64,000 bases of DNA from Apis mellifera (lineage: Eukaryota; Arthropoda; Insecta; Hymenoptera; Apidae), in the NCBI RefSeq assembly GCF_003254395.2, contig NC_037653.1:5515783-5579782 (forward strand). Direction: 5' to 3'. The notes under the pieces are model-generated. The model was not told where the DNA came from and made no database searches. It saw only the letters and a program-made list of their open reading frames with translations. Shown here in pieces: positions 22,862-33,060 of the stretch. Numbering within the stretch: the first letter of the stretch is position 1; each line of letters starts with the position of its first letter. The translations under genes were made by a program, and so were the position numbers.

Positions 22862-23135
22862 ATCATGGACGAAATATTCCGCGATGCGTTCGATTCGTTC
22901 GACAAACGAGATATTTAGCGACGCGATGGAAACAGCGCGGACGAGATATTTCGGGACACAACGCAATTCGCGTACCACAACGGACGAAATATTCTGCGAT
23001 CCACGATTCGTGCGACGCAACAAACGAGATATTTCGCGACGCGATACAGTTCGTGAAACGCAATCGGACGAAAAAATATCTCGCGACGCAATTTAATTCG
23101 TACAACGTGCAGAAATATTACGCGACGCAATGTCG
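22862..23135. repeat. 40-bp satellite derived from the type B unit
   Basis: About seven units of 35-44 bp built on ACGAAATATTCCGCGACGCA or ACGAGATATTTCGCGACGCG, separated by short CpG-rich linkers such as ATTCGTGCGACGCAACAA. The core matches the GACGAAATATTCCGCGATAC segment of the adjoining type B units, so this short array is a secondary expansion of part of the larger unit. It is much richer in CpG than its parent. Open frames of 64-101 codons on both strands (22829-23220) are periodic translations of it. Confidence 0.9.
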
Positions 23136-23400
23136 CCCGCCACGCACCAAGTGTATCGACAGACTGAATGTCGTCTATCGTTCGAGTAACGTTCGACTTT
23201 CGTTTATAATAAACAAACACTCACGTACGACGCGATATGGTACGATTTCGTACGAATATTATTGCGACGAATAACAATACGAATATTATCGCAACGATTG
23301 TATTATATGGAAAAATATTTTACAGAATCTGTGATTGGAAATTTTTTCTTCTTCTCTTTTTATTTTTTATTTTCGAATCACGATTTCATGCATCCGTAAA
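23136..23400. other. Unique spacer
   Basis: Short CpG-bearing sequence with an imperfect repeat ACGAATATTATTGCGACGAATAACAATACGAATATTATCGCAACG region (about 23251-23297), possibly a decayed edge of the preceding array. No gene seen. Confidence 0.4.
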
Positions 23401-24160
23401 AAAAAAAAAGGAAAAACTGCAATTTACATCGATCCTTTCGTTAACGAGCTATCTTAATTTTTTTCCTTCTATTTTTTTTTTCTATTTTTAATTCTATTTT
23501 TAAGGGAGGATTTTCTCCTGGATCTCATTTCTTTCTATTTTTATTTTTTCGTATTGTATTCGGAATTGGAAAGACGCGATATATATATTTTTTTCCTCGA
23601 ATCTTCTATTCTTTTTCTATTTTTTAATTCCATTTTTGAGCAAGACTTTCCTCTCTGAATCTTACTCTTCCTTTTTCATTTCTATTTCTTCTATCACGAC
23701 CGCATTCGGAATTGAATAGACGACTCGATCCATCCTTTTTTAACGGGCCATCTTAATTTCTCCCCTTCAATCTTCCATTTTTCTTTTCTTTTTTTTCTTT
23801 TCTACTTTTAACTCCATTCCCTTTAAACGGAAGAGAATTTTCTCCTAGATCCCTCTCTTTCTATTTCTATTTTTTTTTATACAACCGCATTCGGAATTGG
23901 AAAGACGACTCGATGCGATTTACATCGATCCGCCCCTCGTTAACAGCCTCCGATCTTAATTTTCCTTTACTTTAAAGAATTTCCCTTTCCCGAGGAAATC
24001 TTTTTACCCTCGCCTTTCCCCTCTGCGTTCTTTCTTCTTCCACATTTTGAATAACGATCCGTAATTAGAAAGAGAGAGAGAGAGAGAAAGGAGGAGGGGA
24101 GGGATAAAACCACGATGACTCGACGCGATTTACATCGGTCCACCCTTCGTTAACAAGCGA
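23401..24160. repeat. Diverged tandem array 6 (about 150-210 bp units)
   Basis: Four to five degenerate units. Landmarks are GCGATTTACATCGATCC with CGTTAAC (near 23420, 23726, 23918 and 24128), ATCTTAATTTT plus a TTCTATTTTT pyrimidine block, TTTTCTCCTGGATCTC and GCATTCGGAATTGGAAAGAC. The unit near 23577 has lost the first landmark. A GA run (24068-24088) interrupts the last unit. Confidence 0.82.
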
Positions 24161-24600
24161 GCCAAATGCGTGGCGTCGCGACGTCCGACGATGTAACGTT
24201 GGGAAGGAGGAAGAGAGAGGGGAGGAGGGGGTCTTTTCAGAAGAGGGGGCCAGTGGCCGGCAAAGAACACCTCCCTTTTTTGCGCCGAGGATTATTTTAT
24301 GGGGGAGGGCGCACTACTCGTGTCGCGAGGAAGGAAATTTAATGCCGGTTTAATTCCTTGCGTCGGAGAGATATGACGATGTTTCTTTGGAGGCGTGGTT
24401 GGGAAGGAGAGGAAGATGGAGGAATCTCTGGTGGAGGATAGGATGGAAAAAAGTATTTTAAACGTAAAAGTTGAGTAATATTTTCATTTATAGGAAACAT
24501 TATAGGAATCCTGGAAGGATTCTAGAGTGAAGATCGAGTTCTGGATTCGAAAAAAAAAGATCTTCATCCAAGTGTGGCTTTTAAACAAAGGGAAGAATGA
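24161..24600. other. Purine-rich unique sequence
   Basis: G/A-rich with a CpG-dense start (24170-24330). No open frame of interest and no repeat recognised. Confidence 0.4.
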
Positions 24601-25110
24601 AGGAAGAATGAAGAAAATAAAGGGGGAATTTCTTTTAAAGAAAGAGTGTCCGTGAGAACAGAAATTAAGTTACGTAAATTCCATTGTTCTTTTTCTCAAA
24701 TTCAACAGAGGAAAAACTCCAAAAAAAAAAAAAAAGAAAAAAAATATATATATCCAAACGTGATTTTTAGAAACAAAGAGAAGAAAACTAAAACGAAAAA
24801 AAGAAAAAAAAAACGAATAAACGAGAAACTTTCTTTTTACAAAAACAGAGTACTCTGGCTACTCTGCAACTACTGAAATATAAATTTTTCGTTTTTTCTT
24901 TCCTCTCTCGATTCAAGGATTCTCGTGTCCCAAAAAAAAAAAAAAGAAAAAAAGAAAAAGAAAAATCCATCGAAACGTAATTTCCAACAAACAACAAAGA
25001 AGAAACTAAAAAAAAAAAAAAAAACTAAAAGAAAAACAAAAAAGAGAGAAAAAGAAAAGAGAGAAACTTTCCGGAAAAAGAATTCGCAGGGAAAGAAACT
25101 GAATTAAACT
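24601..25110. repeat. A-rich low-complexity tract
   Basis: Long stretches of A, AAAG and AAAAC words with a short TA run near 24744. The phrase CAAACGTGATTTTTAGAAACAA near 24755 resembles GAAACGTAATTTCCAACAAA near 24973, so it may be a degenerate duplication. The Lys-rich open frames (24646-24876, 24925-25107) are artefacts of composition. Confidence 0.7.
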
Positions 25111-25980
25111 AAATTAAAGTTGCGTAAATTTTATCCCCTCCCCTTAAATTTAAGGAAGAAAAAAAGAACGGAGAAGAGAGGAAAGAAACTTCCGGAAAAA
25201 CTTTCAACCTCCATCCGTCCCCCTCGCAGGGGGGATGAAAAAAATCGACATCCCGCTCTCCCCATCCCCTTGATTCGTCCCTGACCTTGCTGACCACACA
25301 GGCGAACGACGAGCCAAGTACTCAAGTGACCCGGAGTGAGCCGGCCGCTTATCGATCCGGCATGCAAAGTATTCATTCGAGCCACCTTGCCTCGCGCTCG
25401 AACCTTGTTCTCCTCCACCGTTGCTTACGCTTAAAAAATACGCGAGGAGGAAGCTTCGAAGAAGAGGGAGGATCGAGGATAACTCGAGGCCCCCTTGGAG
25501 GTTGATCCAAGAATTGCCCTCTCCTTCTTTCTCCTTCTTATATATCTCGATCCCATCCACGAGTTTCTTATCGCTTCTTATCGTTAACGTGGATTGGAGG
25601 AGGGGAAGATGAGAGGGAAGGGAGACGCAAAATACGTCCATTGGTATAGAATTATGCATACTTGTGCACGCGCTATTTGCAGATAAGGAAATCCCAAGGA
25701 ATGCCACAAAAGGGGGAGTAAGAATCTGTAAACTGTAAAGCGAGAGAGGATTTCGATCGAATAAAACGAGGTTGAGGTTATTTCTTGATTCTGGAAGAGA
25801 TTATAGAGAGGTTAATTAATTAAAACTAATTTGGGATAGTCTTGTAATATATGTATATGCATTTTGATAAATGATCTTGGTAATTTAAACGAGGGTGGTT
25901 GAATGGAGGGTGTTGAAGAAAAAAAAAAAATGTTCGCACGTTATTAATAATCTAGATATCTAGAATAAGCCGTTATTTAT
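25111..25980. other. Unique sequence with a CpG-bearing core, no gene seen
   Basis: A 167-codon minus-strand frame (25707-25204) overlaps frames on both strands (25131-25418 minus, 25287-25505 and 25421-25612 plus). It has no recognisable domain. The rest is AT-rich. Confidence 0.35.
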
Positions 25981-25999
25981 TCAATTTTTATTAAAAATT

Positions 26000-26260
26000 A
26001 CAGGCCAGCTGCGTACGGAGTAATTCACCAGGGCCATTATCGTAATGATAGAGTCACCAGATTTCACGGTCAATTTATCGTTATTTTTGATAGCGGCGCG
26101 ATAGCGTGGAACGTCCCCCTTTTGAAATAAACGATGCCACGTAAACATAGCTGTCTCTATGAAACACCGTTATGCCCGTGCACGGGCACAGGCTTACGTG
26201 AGCGGTCAGAGGTTACGCGAGGGGTAATAATAGAAATCTTGGCATAGATAGTAGGAGCTT
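26000..26260. other. Complex low-repeat segment, candidate regulatory DNA
   Basis: Unlike its surroundings this segment lacks homopolymers and repeats. It reads as balanced, information-rich sequence, including GGGCCATTATCGTAATGA and the palindrome at 26173-26188. No open frame covers it. This is the profile expected of conserved non-coding elements, but conservation cannot be tested here. Confidence 0.25.
26173..26188. other. Perfect 16-bp palindrome
   Basis: TGCCCGTGCACGGGCA is its own reverse complement. Long GC-rich palindromes without spacer can be dimeric protein-binding sites; no specific factor is claimed. Confidence 0.6.
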
Positions 26261-27000
26261 TACGGTCTGATGGGCCGTTACGATAGAAATTTTTCCTTTT
26301 TTTTTAAGCAACGAGCCGAAGAAACAACACATCGATACTTTTATCATCGACGCCGTTCATCAAACGGCATCTCCTCGGCAGAGATTCGACGGGCGCGAAA
26401 TTTCGAACGCTGTTTAATAAAAACGGAGAACGAGAGGAATCTAGAATTCGCCTTCTCAAGAATTCTCGATTCCAAAATCCATCATTCTTTCCTTTCAAAA
26501 AAAAAAAAAAAATATCCATCGAGCGAGCCATGTATCTCGGTTAAAAATCAGGCTGTCTCCACAACCGTCTCCAAAAAAGTGGCATTAACGATGGCACGAG
26601 GGAAAACACGGTGGCCAGGCAAAAACACCAACGTTCAATCTCCTTTATTCGAAAAAATTCAATATCCTACGCCCTTTAAAAAAGGGAGGAAAAAAGAGAG
26701 AAAGAAGAGAAAAGGATCTTCCCCCTCCAAGTTCGTTGAAAAATCGAACGTTTGAACAATGATACACGCTATTAACGCGTGACAAACAACGGCAGAAAAA
26801 GTATTCTCCCAGTCGCGTTGTGAAGGGGAGAGGAAAGAGGAGAGAGTATCAGGAGGCCGATTTAAACCCGGTTTCGAATCGAATTCGAGCGTATCGTTGT
26901 CCCGATATATGCCAGAGGAGGGAGTGTTTCGATCGCGATACGGACAAAGATGGATAGATAGATAGATAGAGAGAGAGAGAGGAAGAACGGCATCGATCCG
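26261..27000. other. Unique sequence, no gene seen
   Basis: The 161-codon plus-strand frame 26270-26755 crosses an A14 run and a Lys/Arg-rich tract and has no domain; I treat it as chance. A GATA/GA microsatellite lies at 26948-26982. Confidence 0.4.
26948..26982. repeat. (GATA)n/(GA)n microsatellite
   Basis: GATGGATAGATAGATAGATA followed by a run of GA dinucleotides. Confidence 0.93.
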
Positions 27001-27480
27001 ATCAATCTATCCTTCCCTCTCAGCATCCCTGGAAACGCAGTCGGTTAAATCCCAGCCTGATCGTCTTACACAGTTCACAGGACATCGTTCGCATCGTGAT
27101 ATGTACACCCGACAAAGTGAGTGCGCACTCACGTAGCTATTGGGCCGAGCACCACCACCACCACCACCGCCACCGCCGCCATCACGCGGCATTCTACACG
27201 GTGGCGCGCTACGAGAAATTCCATGATGTTCGCAAATATTGACTCGCGCTGGATATCCGGCTGCGCTCGAGCTAAGTTCGAGCTAGTACCAGCCAGATTA
27301 TGTATTTTGTCCCTTGTGTCAATACCTTACTACGAATTGCGTAATGATACGTATACACGTGTCGTGGTTTATGTATGTACGTCCGTGGCAGGTGTTAGAC
27401 ACCTGATACACCGGGTGTCGCTCGCGGCAACCACGCCCCCTCCTTTCGTTGCATTACGTTGTTGTTGATTGCGAAACGGA
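27001..27480. other. CpG-dense segment with (CCA)n/(CCG)n run
   Basis: Balanced CpG-rich DNA with a trinucleotide run at 27151-27182 (CCA then CCG) and the palindrome at 27117-27132. A 115-codon plus-strand frame (27121-27468) encodes a Thr run then unrecognised sequence; a minus-strand frame (27192-27007) covers the same run as poly-Gly. No splice signals were found that frame an exon. Confidence 0.25.
27117..27132. other. Perfect 16-bp palindrome with opposing donor-like ends
   Basis: GTGAGTGCGCACTCAC equals its own reverse complement, so it presents GTGAGT on both strands. Confidence 0.6.
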
Positions 27481-29240
27481 CGATAAATTTTGGCGAGGAA
27501 AAAAAGTAGGACGGAAGAAAGATTCTCCTTAAGTATCTCGATCGGAATCGTGACGAAAGAAATTGCTTTTCTCGTCAACCGTAATTTCTTTCTAACCTAG
27601 TTTGATTCTTCTTTTCGATTTTTTTCTCGATTCGGTTCGAAGAGTTTGGAAAAAATTATTATAGGATAGTTTTGGAGGGAGGGAAGCGTTAAAATATTAT
27701 TCGAAACGAGGGAGGGAGGTTCATAAATAACGGTAACGTTAATCCGACAGGTCTCATGACTATAGTGCGGTTGCACGGCGGCCATGGTTGCCGCTGCATC
27801 CTGGCTGCGATACGATTCCACGGCCGCTGAACACGAGCCAGGTGCGGATTTCCCGAACAAATATGGATTGGCCGAAACTAGACTGGTTTAGGGCCGCTGT
27901 CGCAACGGGTTCGGGCTTTTGTCATCGGCCATGTTCGTTTCACGTTCGATTGCTACAGATTACGCGGGGGTGAATCTCTTTCCCGAGGTTATCATTGCGA
28001 GAAGCAATGACCAATCGTCAATCGTAATTTTTCACTCTATCTTTCGGATTTATCTATCGTTCCAAATATTTTCGAATATTCGCGCCGCGTGACGACGAGA
28101 TAGGAGGAGAAAGATTTTGCAGATAAATCGAATTTTCCACAATTCTATTTCTATTTCGTTCTTCTTTATTGTCTTCGTCCTTTTTTTTTTTGGAGGGGAT
28201 AGAAAGAATCGTCGGTTCGTCGAAAGAAATATAATAATTCGATGGTGTACGAATTTTAAAAGTAATTCCTCTACCTGTGTTTGTTTTCAACGCGAACAAT
28301 GCACACAAAATTCACGCGCATATTCCTTCCCTGCAACTTTTGAACGAGTCTGGGTCCGGTTAACGCGGGATCGTTTTCCATCAACAAAAACAAACATACC
28401 GGGGCGGAGTTCCATGTTTTTCCCTCAAACAACTATAGAAAGAGTGGGAGAGATGAAAAATAGAATGGGGAGAAAGAGACGGACGGACAAACGGAGGAAA
28501 GATGGGGGAGGGAGGGGAAGAGACAAGCGAAACTCGCGAAACATATACTTGGGGGGATTTATTTTAAGGTCGCGTCTGTTTTATTTCGGTCACGCGTTTC
28601 TAGGTCAATTCTTTTCTAATCGATCCGACGCGGTGATTCGAGATAGCATGCATGCAGGTGATTCAACGCGGATTGCTCTGCGATCTCTCTCTCTCTCTCT
28701 CTCTCTCTCCAACGTTACGTAACACCCCAGATCTGTCCGTGTTTATATCATAATCGTACGTTTATGCCGTTTTATGCAGCCTATCTTTCGCTCCCGTTCG
28801 ACCGTTCCAATCCGATTTATAACTATATATATATATATAGCTCTGCCAACCACCGAAGAATTTCCTTTCGAGCCCCCGTTGATTTAAGCACGCGAACGGG
28901 AGAATGTATGCTGTCGATAAATCGACGATTCGAAATTTACACTGGACCGAGTCATATCGCCGATCCCAACGCCACCAATCGACCGACTACTATCCCGTGC
29001 GTCGCTTTATAACGTGTCCAACCTTTCGTTTCTATGAAACGAATTTCTTGTTCGATATTTCGATCTTACGGACGGAAACTCGATTTTTTTATTTTATTTT
29101 ATTTTTGTTTCTCACTGAAAGATTGGCCTACTTTCGCATTTTCAACGTTTTCTTCGAGAAATACGACATTTGGCGGAATTATGGAGGTCCATTTTCTATC
29201 ATAGTCTAAGTATAATCGGCTTTCCTCGATTGTCTCTCGA
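27481..29240. other. Unique sequence, no gene seen
   Basis: Includes a CpG-richer patch (27750-27980), a T-rich run near 28180, a CT microsatellite at 28684-28710 and a short AT run near 28825-28840. The 201-codon plus frame 28117-28722 ends in a Ser/Leu repeat encoded by the CT microsatellite and has no domain. Confidence 0.4.
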
Positions 29241-29246
29241 GTCGGA

Positions 29247-29336
29247 AGCCGAACGTCACCGATCGTAGCCGAAAGTGGCCGAAGGCGTTAGACGGCCGAG
29301 CGGTACACCCGAACATACCCGAAAACGACCGAACAC
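29247..29336. repeat. CCGA motif cluster with about 10-bp spacing
   Basis: Eight CCGA motifs fall within 90 bp: GCCGAACGTC, ACCGATCGTA, GCCGAAAGTG, GCCGAAGGCG, GCCGAGCGG, CCCGAACATA, CCCGAAAAC and ACCGAACAC. Most are 9 to 11 bp apart, with one gap of about 16 bp. It is either a decayed 10-bp minisatellite or a cluster of helically phased binding sites. Confidence 0.55.
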
Positions 29337-29399
29337 GAGATATTCATTTTTACCTCGAATAAATCTGCTCGATCCCGCTTCGATATATCTCGAGATCGA

Positions 29400-30120
29400 A
29401 GTAACAAACTTTTAATTGCCGCGGAACAATTTCTCTCCAACCGATAGCCGGATATATACCAATATATACCTCTCGGTGGACCTCTCGAAGCCACGGCAAC
29501 ATTACAACGCGAGTCATTTTATCCCCAGATACGGGCCGCCCCCAAAGTTATCTTTCACCGCACGCGTTACTCGCGTGTCCGACTCGCGCGTGGATACAAT
29601 AAGCGCAATAATTCGAGCGCGTCGCGCGACAGTAATAGCGGGCAACAAACTACGAAATCCCTGTACGTGACAACTATCGTATAAACGCGCGTATACACAC
29701 ACGCATACATGCACACGAGCGATAGGGGGGCGCGCCTCGGTTCGAGCCTCGGTTCGCACCGGTGGGCGAACCCTGGGCGCAGTTTATAACGGGCGAACGA
29801 CCGGGCCAGCTCGCAAACCGCGACGCAACATTTTTGCCGGAATCCGGTGTTACTTTCCAACGCGATAGCGCCGCGTACACCAACCTGACCACGTACGATC
29901 TGGGCCACATTTATTATACAGGTGGGACGAGCAGAAACGCGTATAAATATCGGGGCTAGGGGAGGGGGAAGAGGCGAGGTGCACGGCATTTCGGCCTCCC
30001 CCTCTACCCTCCCCGCGCGCCAAGATAGCATCGACGCAACAGCCGCCGATGCAAATATCAAACCACGACGGCGTAATGTTTCGCCCATGTACCGGGTGTC
30101 CTCCATCGATCAATCGGGGA
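29400..30120. other. CpG-island-like region
   Basis: One of the most CpG-dense stretches in the window, with many CGCG and CGCGT words. Several overlapping open frames occur on both strands, the longest 179 codons on the minus strand (30106-29567). None has a recognisable domain, and overlapping frames are expected at this base composition. A plus-strand site near 29918 reads TTATTATACAG followed by GTGGGA. It may be a promoter or first-exon region. Confidence 0.3.
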
Positions 30121-30420
30121 AGAGAATTTCTTTTTTAATCCAATTTTGTATTCGATTGTATCGATCGATCTTTAAGGAAATCTTTCCAATTTTTAACCTT
30201 ATTTAAACATGTTCCTGTATACTTTTTCCATTAAATATCCAACGTATTTAGAAACGTACGAGTTAACGTCATTCTTTTTCTCACCTTTTCTTTTCTCTCT
30301 CTCTCTCTCTCTCTCTCGAAAAAAGATCTCTTTCTCCACTTTTTCAAAATTGGCCCTAGAAGATCTCGAACGGAACGGGACACCCGTTACATTAGCGTGA
30401 CCAACGCCAACGATCACGAA
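30121..30420. other. Spacer with CT run
   Basis: AT-rich sequence with a CT microsatellite at 30296-30316. From about 30345 a frame reads GPRRSRTERDTRYISVTNAN and stops at TAA near 30422. It is short and unrecognised. Confidence 0.35.
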
Positions 30421-30720
30421 TAACCTTTCTGGGACTGTGTGACGGGGCGGGGAGGTTGTGCGAGTGTGTGTGGGTGCGTGACACCGGCTTATCGGCGGAG
30501 AACGTTATTCCGCCCGAAGCTGGCCGAAGCGTGCACGCGCGTTCCCCTGGCGACAGTTTCGGCGAAACGCGACTGTCGAGGTTTCATCGCGCCATTTACA
30601 ATGTAATAATTGGACACCGGGAACGATAACGGGATAGCGAGGCAAATGTGCCGCTCGTTTGCCCCGTCGGGCCCTTCCACTCTTCCTCCCTCCTCCCCCT
30701 CCCCTCGCTTCACCCTCTTT
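30421..30720. other. CpG-dense segment
   Basis: GTGTGTG-bearing then CpG-rich unique DNA with two overlapping minus-strand frames (30758-30489, 30768-30505) and no recognisable protein. Confidence 0.3.
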
Positions 30721-32640
30721 AACCCGTGAAAATTCGAAAATTTCTCCCGATTCTTCAACTTTCGGCATCCGTTTCCCTAAAACTAGTGTGAATCTAATTA
30801 TAGGATTGAAGCGAAGTGCAAGTACAATTTTTAAAGTTTGTAAATGTATATATATGTGTATATTTTATATCCTATGATGAGCTACAACTTTATACCGGAT
30901 AGGGGAACGTACTTTCGAAAAATTTATTTTTAAGTTCACGGTTTAGAAACTTCCCTTCGTATCGTTAAATTTTACGACACCTAAGTCTCCTCCCTAAATT
31001 ACAACGTGCAGTATTTTCGAACAGTTTGCATAATAGGAATTTTTATTTAGAAGATCGTAGACCGATTTTTATATAAGCGGGGATAAAGTTCTGACCCATT
31101 TTAATAATAACTTTTGGGGAAGGGTGAAAATATATTCGAGAGGGGAGAGAATATCAAGAAGTAATAAGAAAAATTCCAATTTCCCGTAGCAGAGAGAGAC
31201 TTCCACATCTTCTCTTCGCACACCGTAAAATCTCTTCGACAAATTTTTTCCCTCCTCTCCTCGCGCCATTTTCGAATTTTAAATTCTTTAAACGCTCTCT
31301 TTCCATCCACGTGGTTATCCGTTTCCATTCACTCTTAATCTCTCTTCTATCTTTATTTAGTCGTCCGTTTACCCGTCCATTTCAGTCAACGTCTACCTCT
31401 GCCTTGGCTTATCCACTGGCAAGTAGAGTTGTCGGCGATCGGTCCGTCAGTCACGCGGACGACGGCGCGCGCAAGTGATCACGGCCGATATTGGTCAGCC
31501 GTGTTTGCTCCGTTACAGAAATTCGGAACAACTGCGAAGCGGGATTGATAGACCACGTTTTTTCTCTCTCCTTTTTCTTCTCTCTCTCAACAATTCCCCT
31601 ATAGTAATTTCCACGCGTATTCGAGCAAACAATAAAGAACGATAAAGAAAATTTTAACGAATTTAAACGCTCGAGATATCCAGCCGGATTTTAACGGATA
31701 ATTTTATTAATTGAACGTAATCGTTATTAATAATCGCGCGAAATTCGTGGACAAATATTATTGATTTATTTTGTTTGCGCGCGAGCTTTGATTCACCGAT
31801 AAAGATAAACCTTGCGGATGAAATAAAATGTAAATACGCGTCTAGTTAAATCTAATTAGATAAATTTATGAGCTTCGAAATATTTCCTCCCGGTTCAAAT
31901 GAAATAATAATAATAATGAAAATATATAGTAATCCTCGATTTATTTCAGCATTAAATTACGCGTACCACACAATTTTTTTTTTTCTCCTCCTTTTAATTC
32001 TTCCTTCGCGAAATTCTCGAAGGGCGTATCATTATTCCTTCCCCAACCATCTTTACTTTCGAATCTCTCTCTCTCTCTCCGTTAATAGATCTCCGAATTT
32101 CCGGAAAGTCTACTTCCACCTATTGTTAACTGATAATGAGGCGCGATAAGATCCGAGTCGAGTGATACTCGACCGGACCTCCGACAACGAAATCTCGCTG
32201 TTGAGTGATTCTCGACTCGCTTGCCTCGTTAAGAAGGGACAAATTATGATCAAAACGACGGAAACTCGTTTAATAAATACGAGCGAACCGTTACCTTTCG
32301 AGTGGGGCTGCAAGACCGTTTCTCAAGTGCGTTTCTGCGAGTCTCAGCCCGTAAAATAGAATCGAAATGGCCGAAACGAATGATGACCCGACTTGCTGTA
32401 TAAAATTCACCCGCCCCTCCTTCCTCTATGAAAGTGATGGTACACGAGTTTAAGAGTTTGAGGAAAGCTTGCACTTTCATCGAGATGCTTCCTCTCATCA
32501 TTAACCGATTTCGAACATGGAAAATTGGGATAAAGATTTTCGTTTTCAATCAAACGCATTTCGTTGGAGATTCGATTAAATATTCGATTAATTTTTATCG
32601 AGGAGAAAGAATACAAGAATGAAATAATAAAATGATGGAT
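30721..32640. other. Unique AT-rich sequence, no gene seen
   Basis: Contains a balanced CpG-rich patch at 31385-31520 that could be regulatory, short CT runs, and small frames at 31868-32149 and 32162-32359 without domains. Confidence 0.4.
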
Positions 32641-33060
32641 TGAATCTAACCATTAATATTCAGGAAAACGTGGCTCGATAAGGAGAGGAGACAATTCGTA
32701 CGTGGAACAAAGGAACTTGAACTTGGTTGGAGGAGGCATTCGACCATTGCTAGATATTACGGTCTATCAACAACTACTACAGCGCAACTATAATGCTTTA
32801 TGTAAACTTTTGCCGGAACTTTGATCGCGGAGGGATGTTAATTGGACAAGTGACGTTCATCTTGCGTTGCAACTTGCCTAGTGTACGCGACCTCAACGAT
32901 TATGCATCCATCGATAAATATATAATACACGTGTGTAACTTGCTTAACGAATTTACTCGGCCATAACCACTGGTTGCAGCTGCACACCAGTGTCACACTG
33001 TGCTTCCTTGAAATTGTTGCTATCTGTTACGGACTCGTACACTTTCAACTATATTTCATT
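32641..33060. other. Complex low-repeat segment, candidate regulatory DNA
   Basis: Free of homopolymers and of open frames over 60 codons. It contains homeodomain-like TTAATTGG, TTTATGTAAAC, ATCGATAAA and a CAGCTG E-box. Such a dense, non-repetitive stretch in a repeat-rich setting is a candidate conserved element; conservation is untested. Confidence 0.22.

Noticed and set aside
22829..23220. Repetitive peptides with RNISFV/AKYLV-like motifs on the minus strand
   Set aside because: They are translations of the 40-bp satellite and disappear when the repeat is accounted for.
28117..28722. 201-codon plus-strand open frame
   Set aside because: No domain; begins in T-rich sequence and ends in a Ser/Leu repeat translated from a CT microsatellite.
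29567..30106. 179-codon minus-strand open frame
   Set aside because: Lies in CpG-dense DNA where several frames on both strands are open at once; no recognisable domain or splice support.
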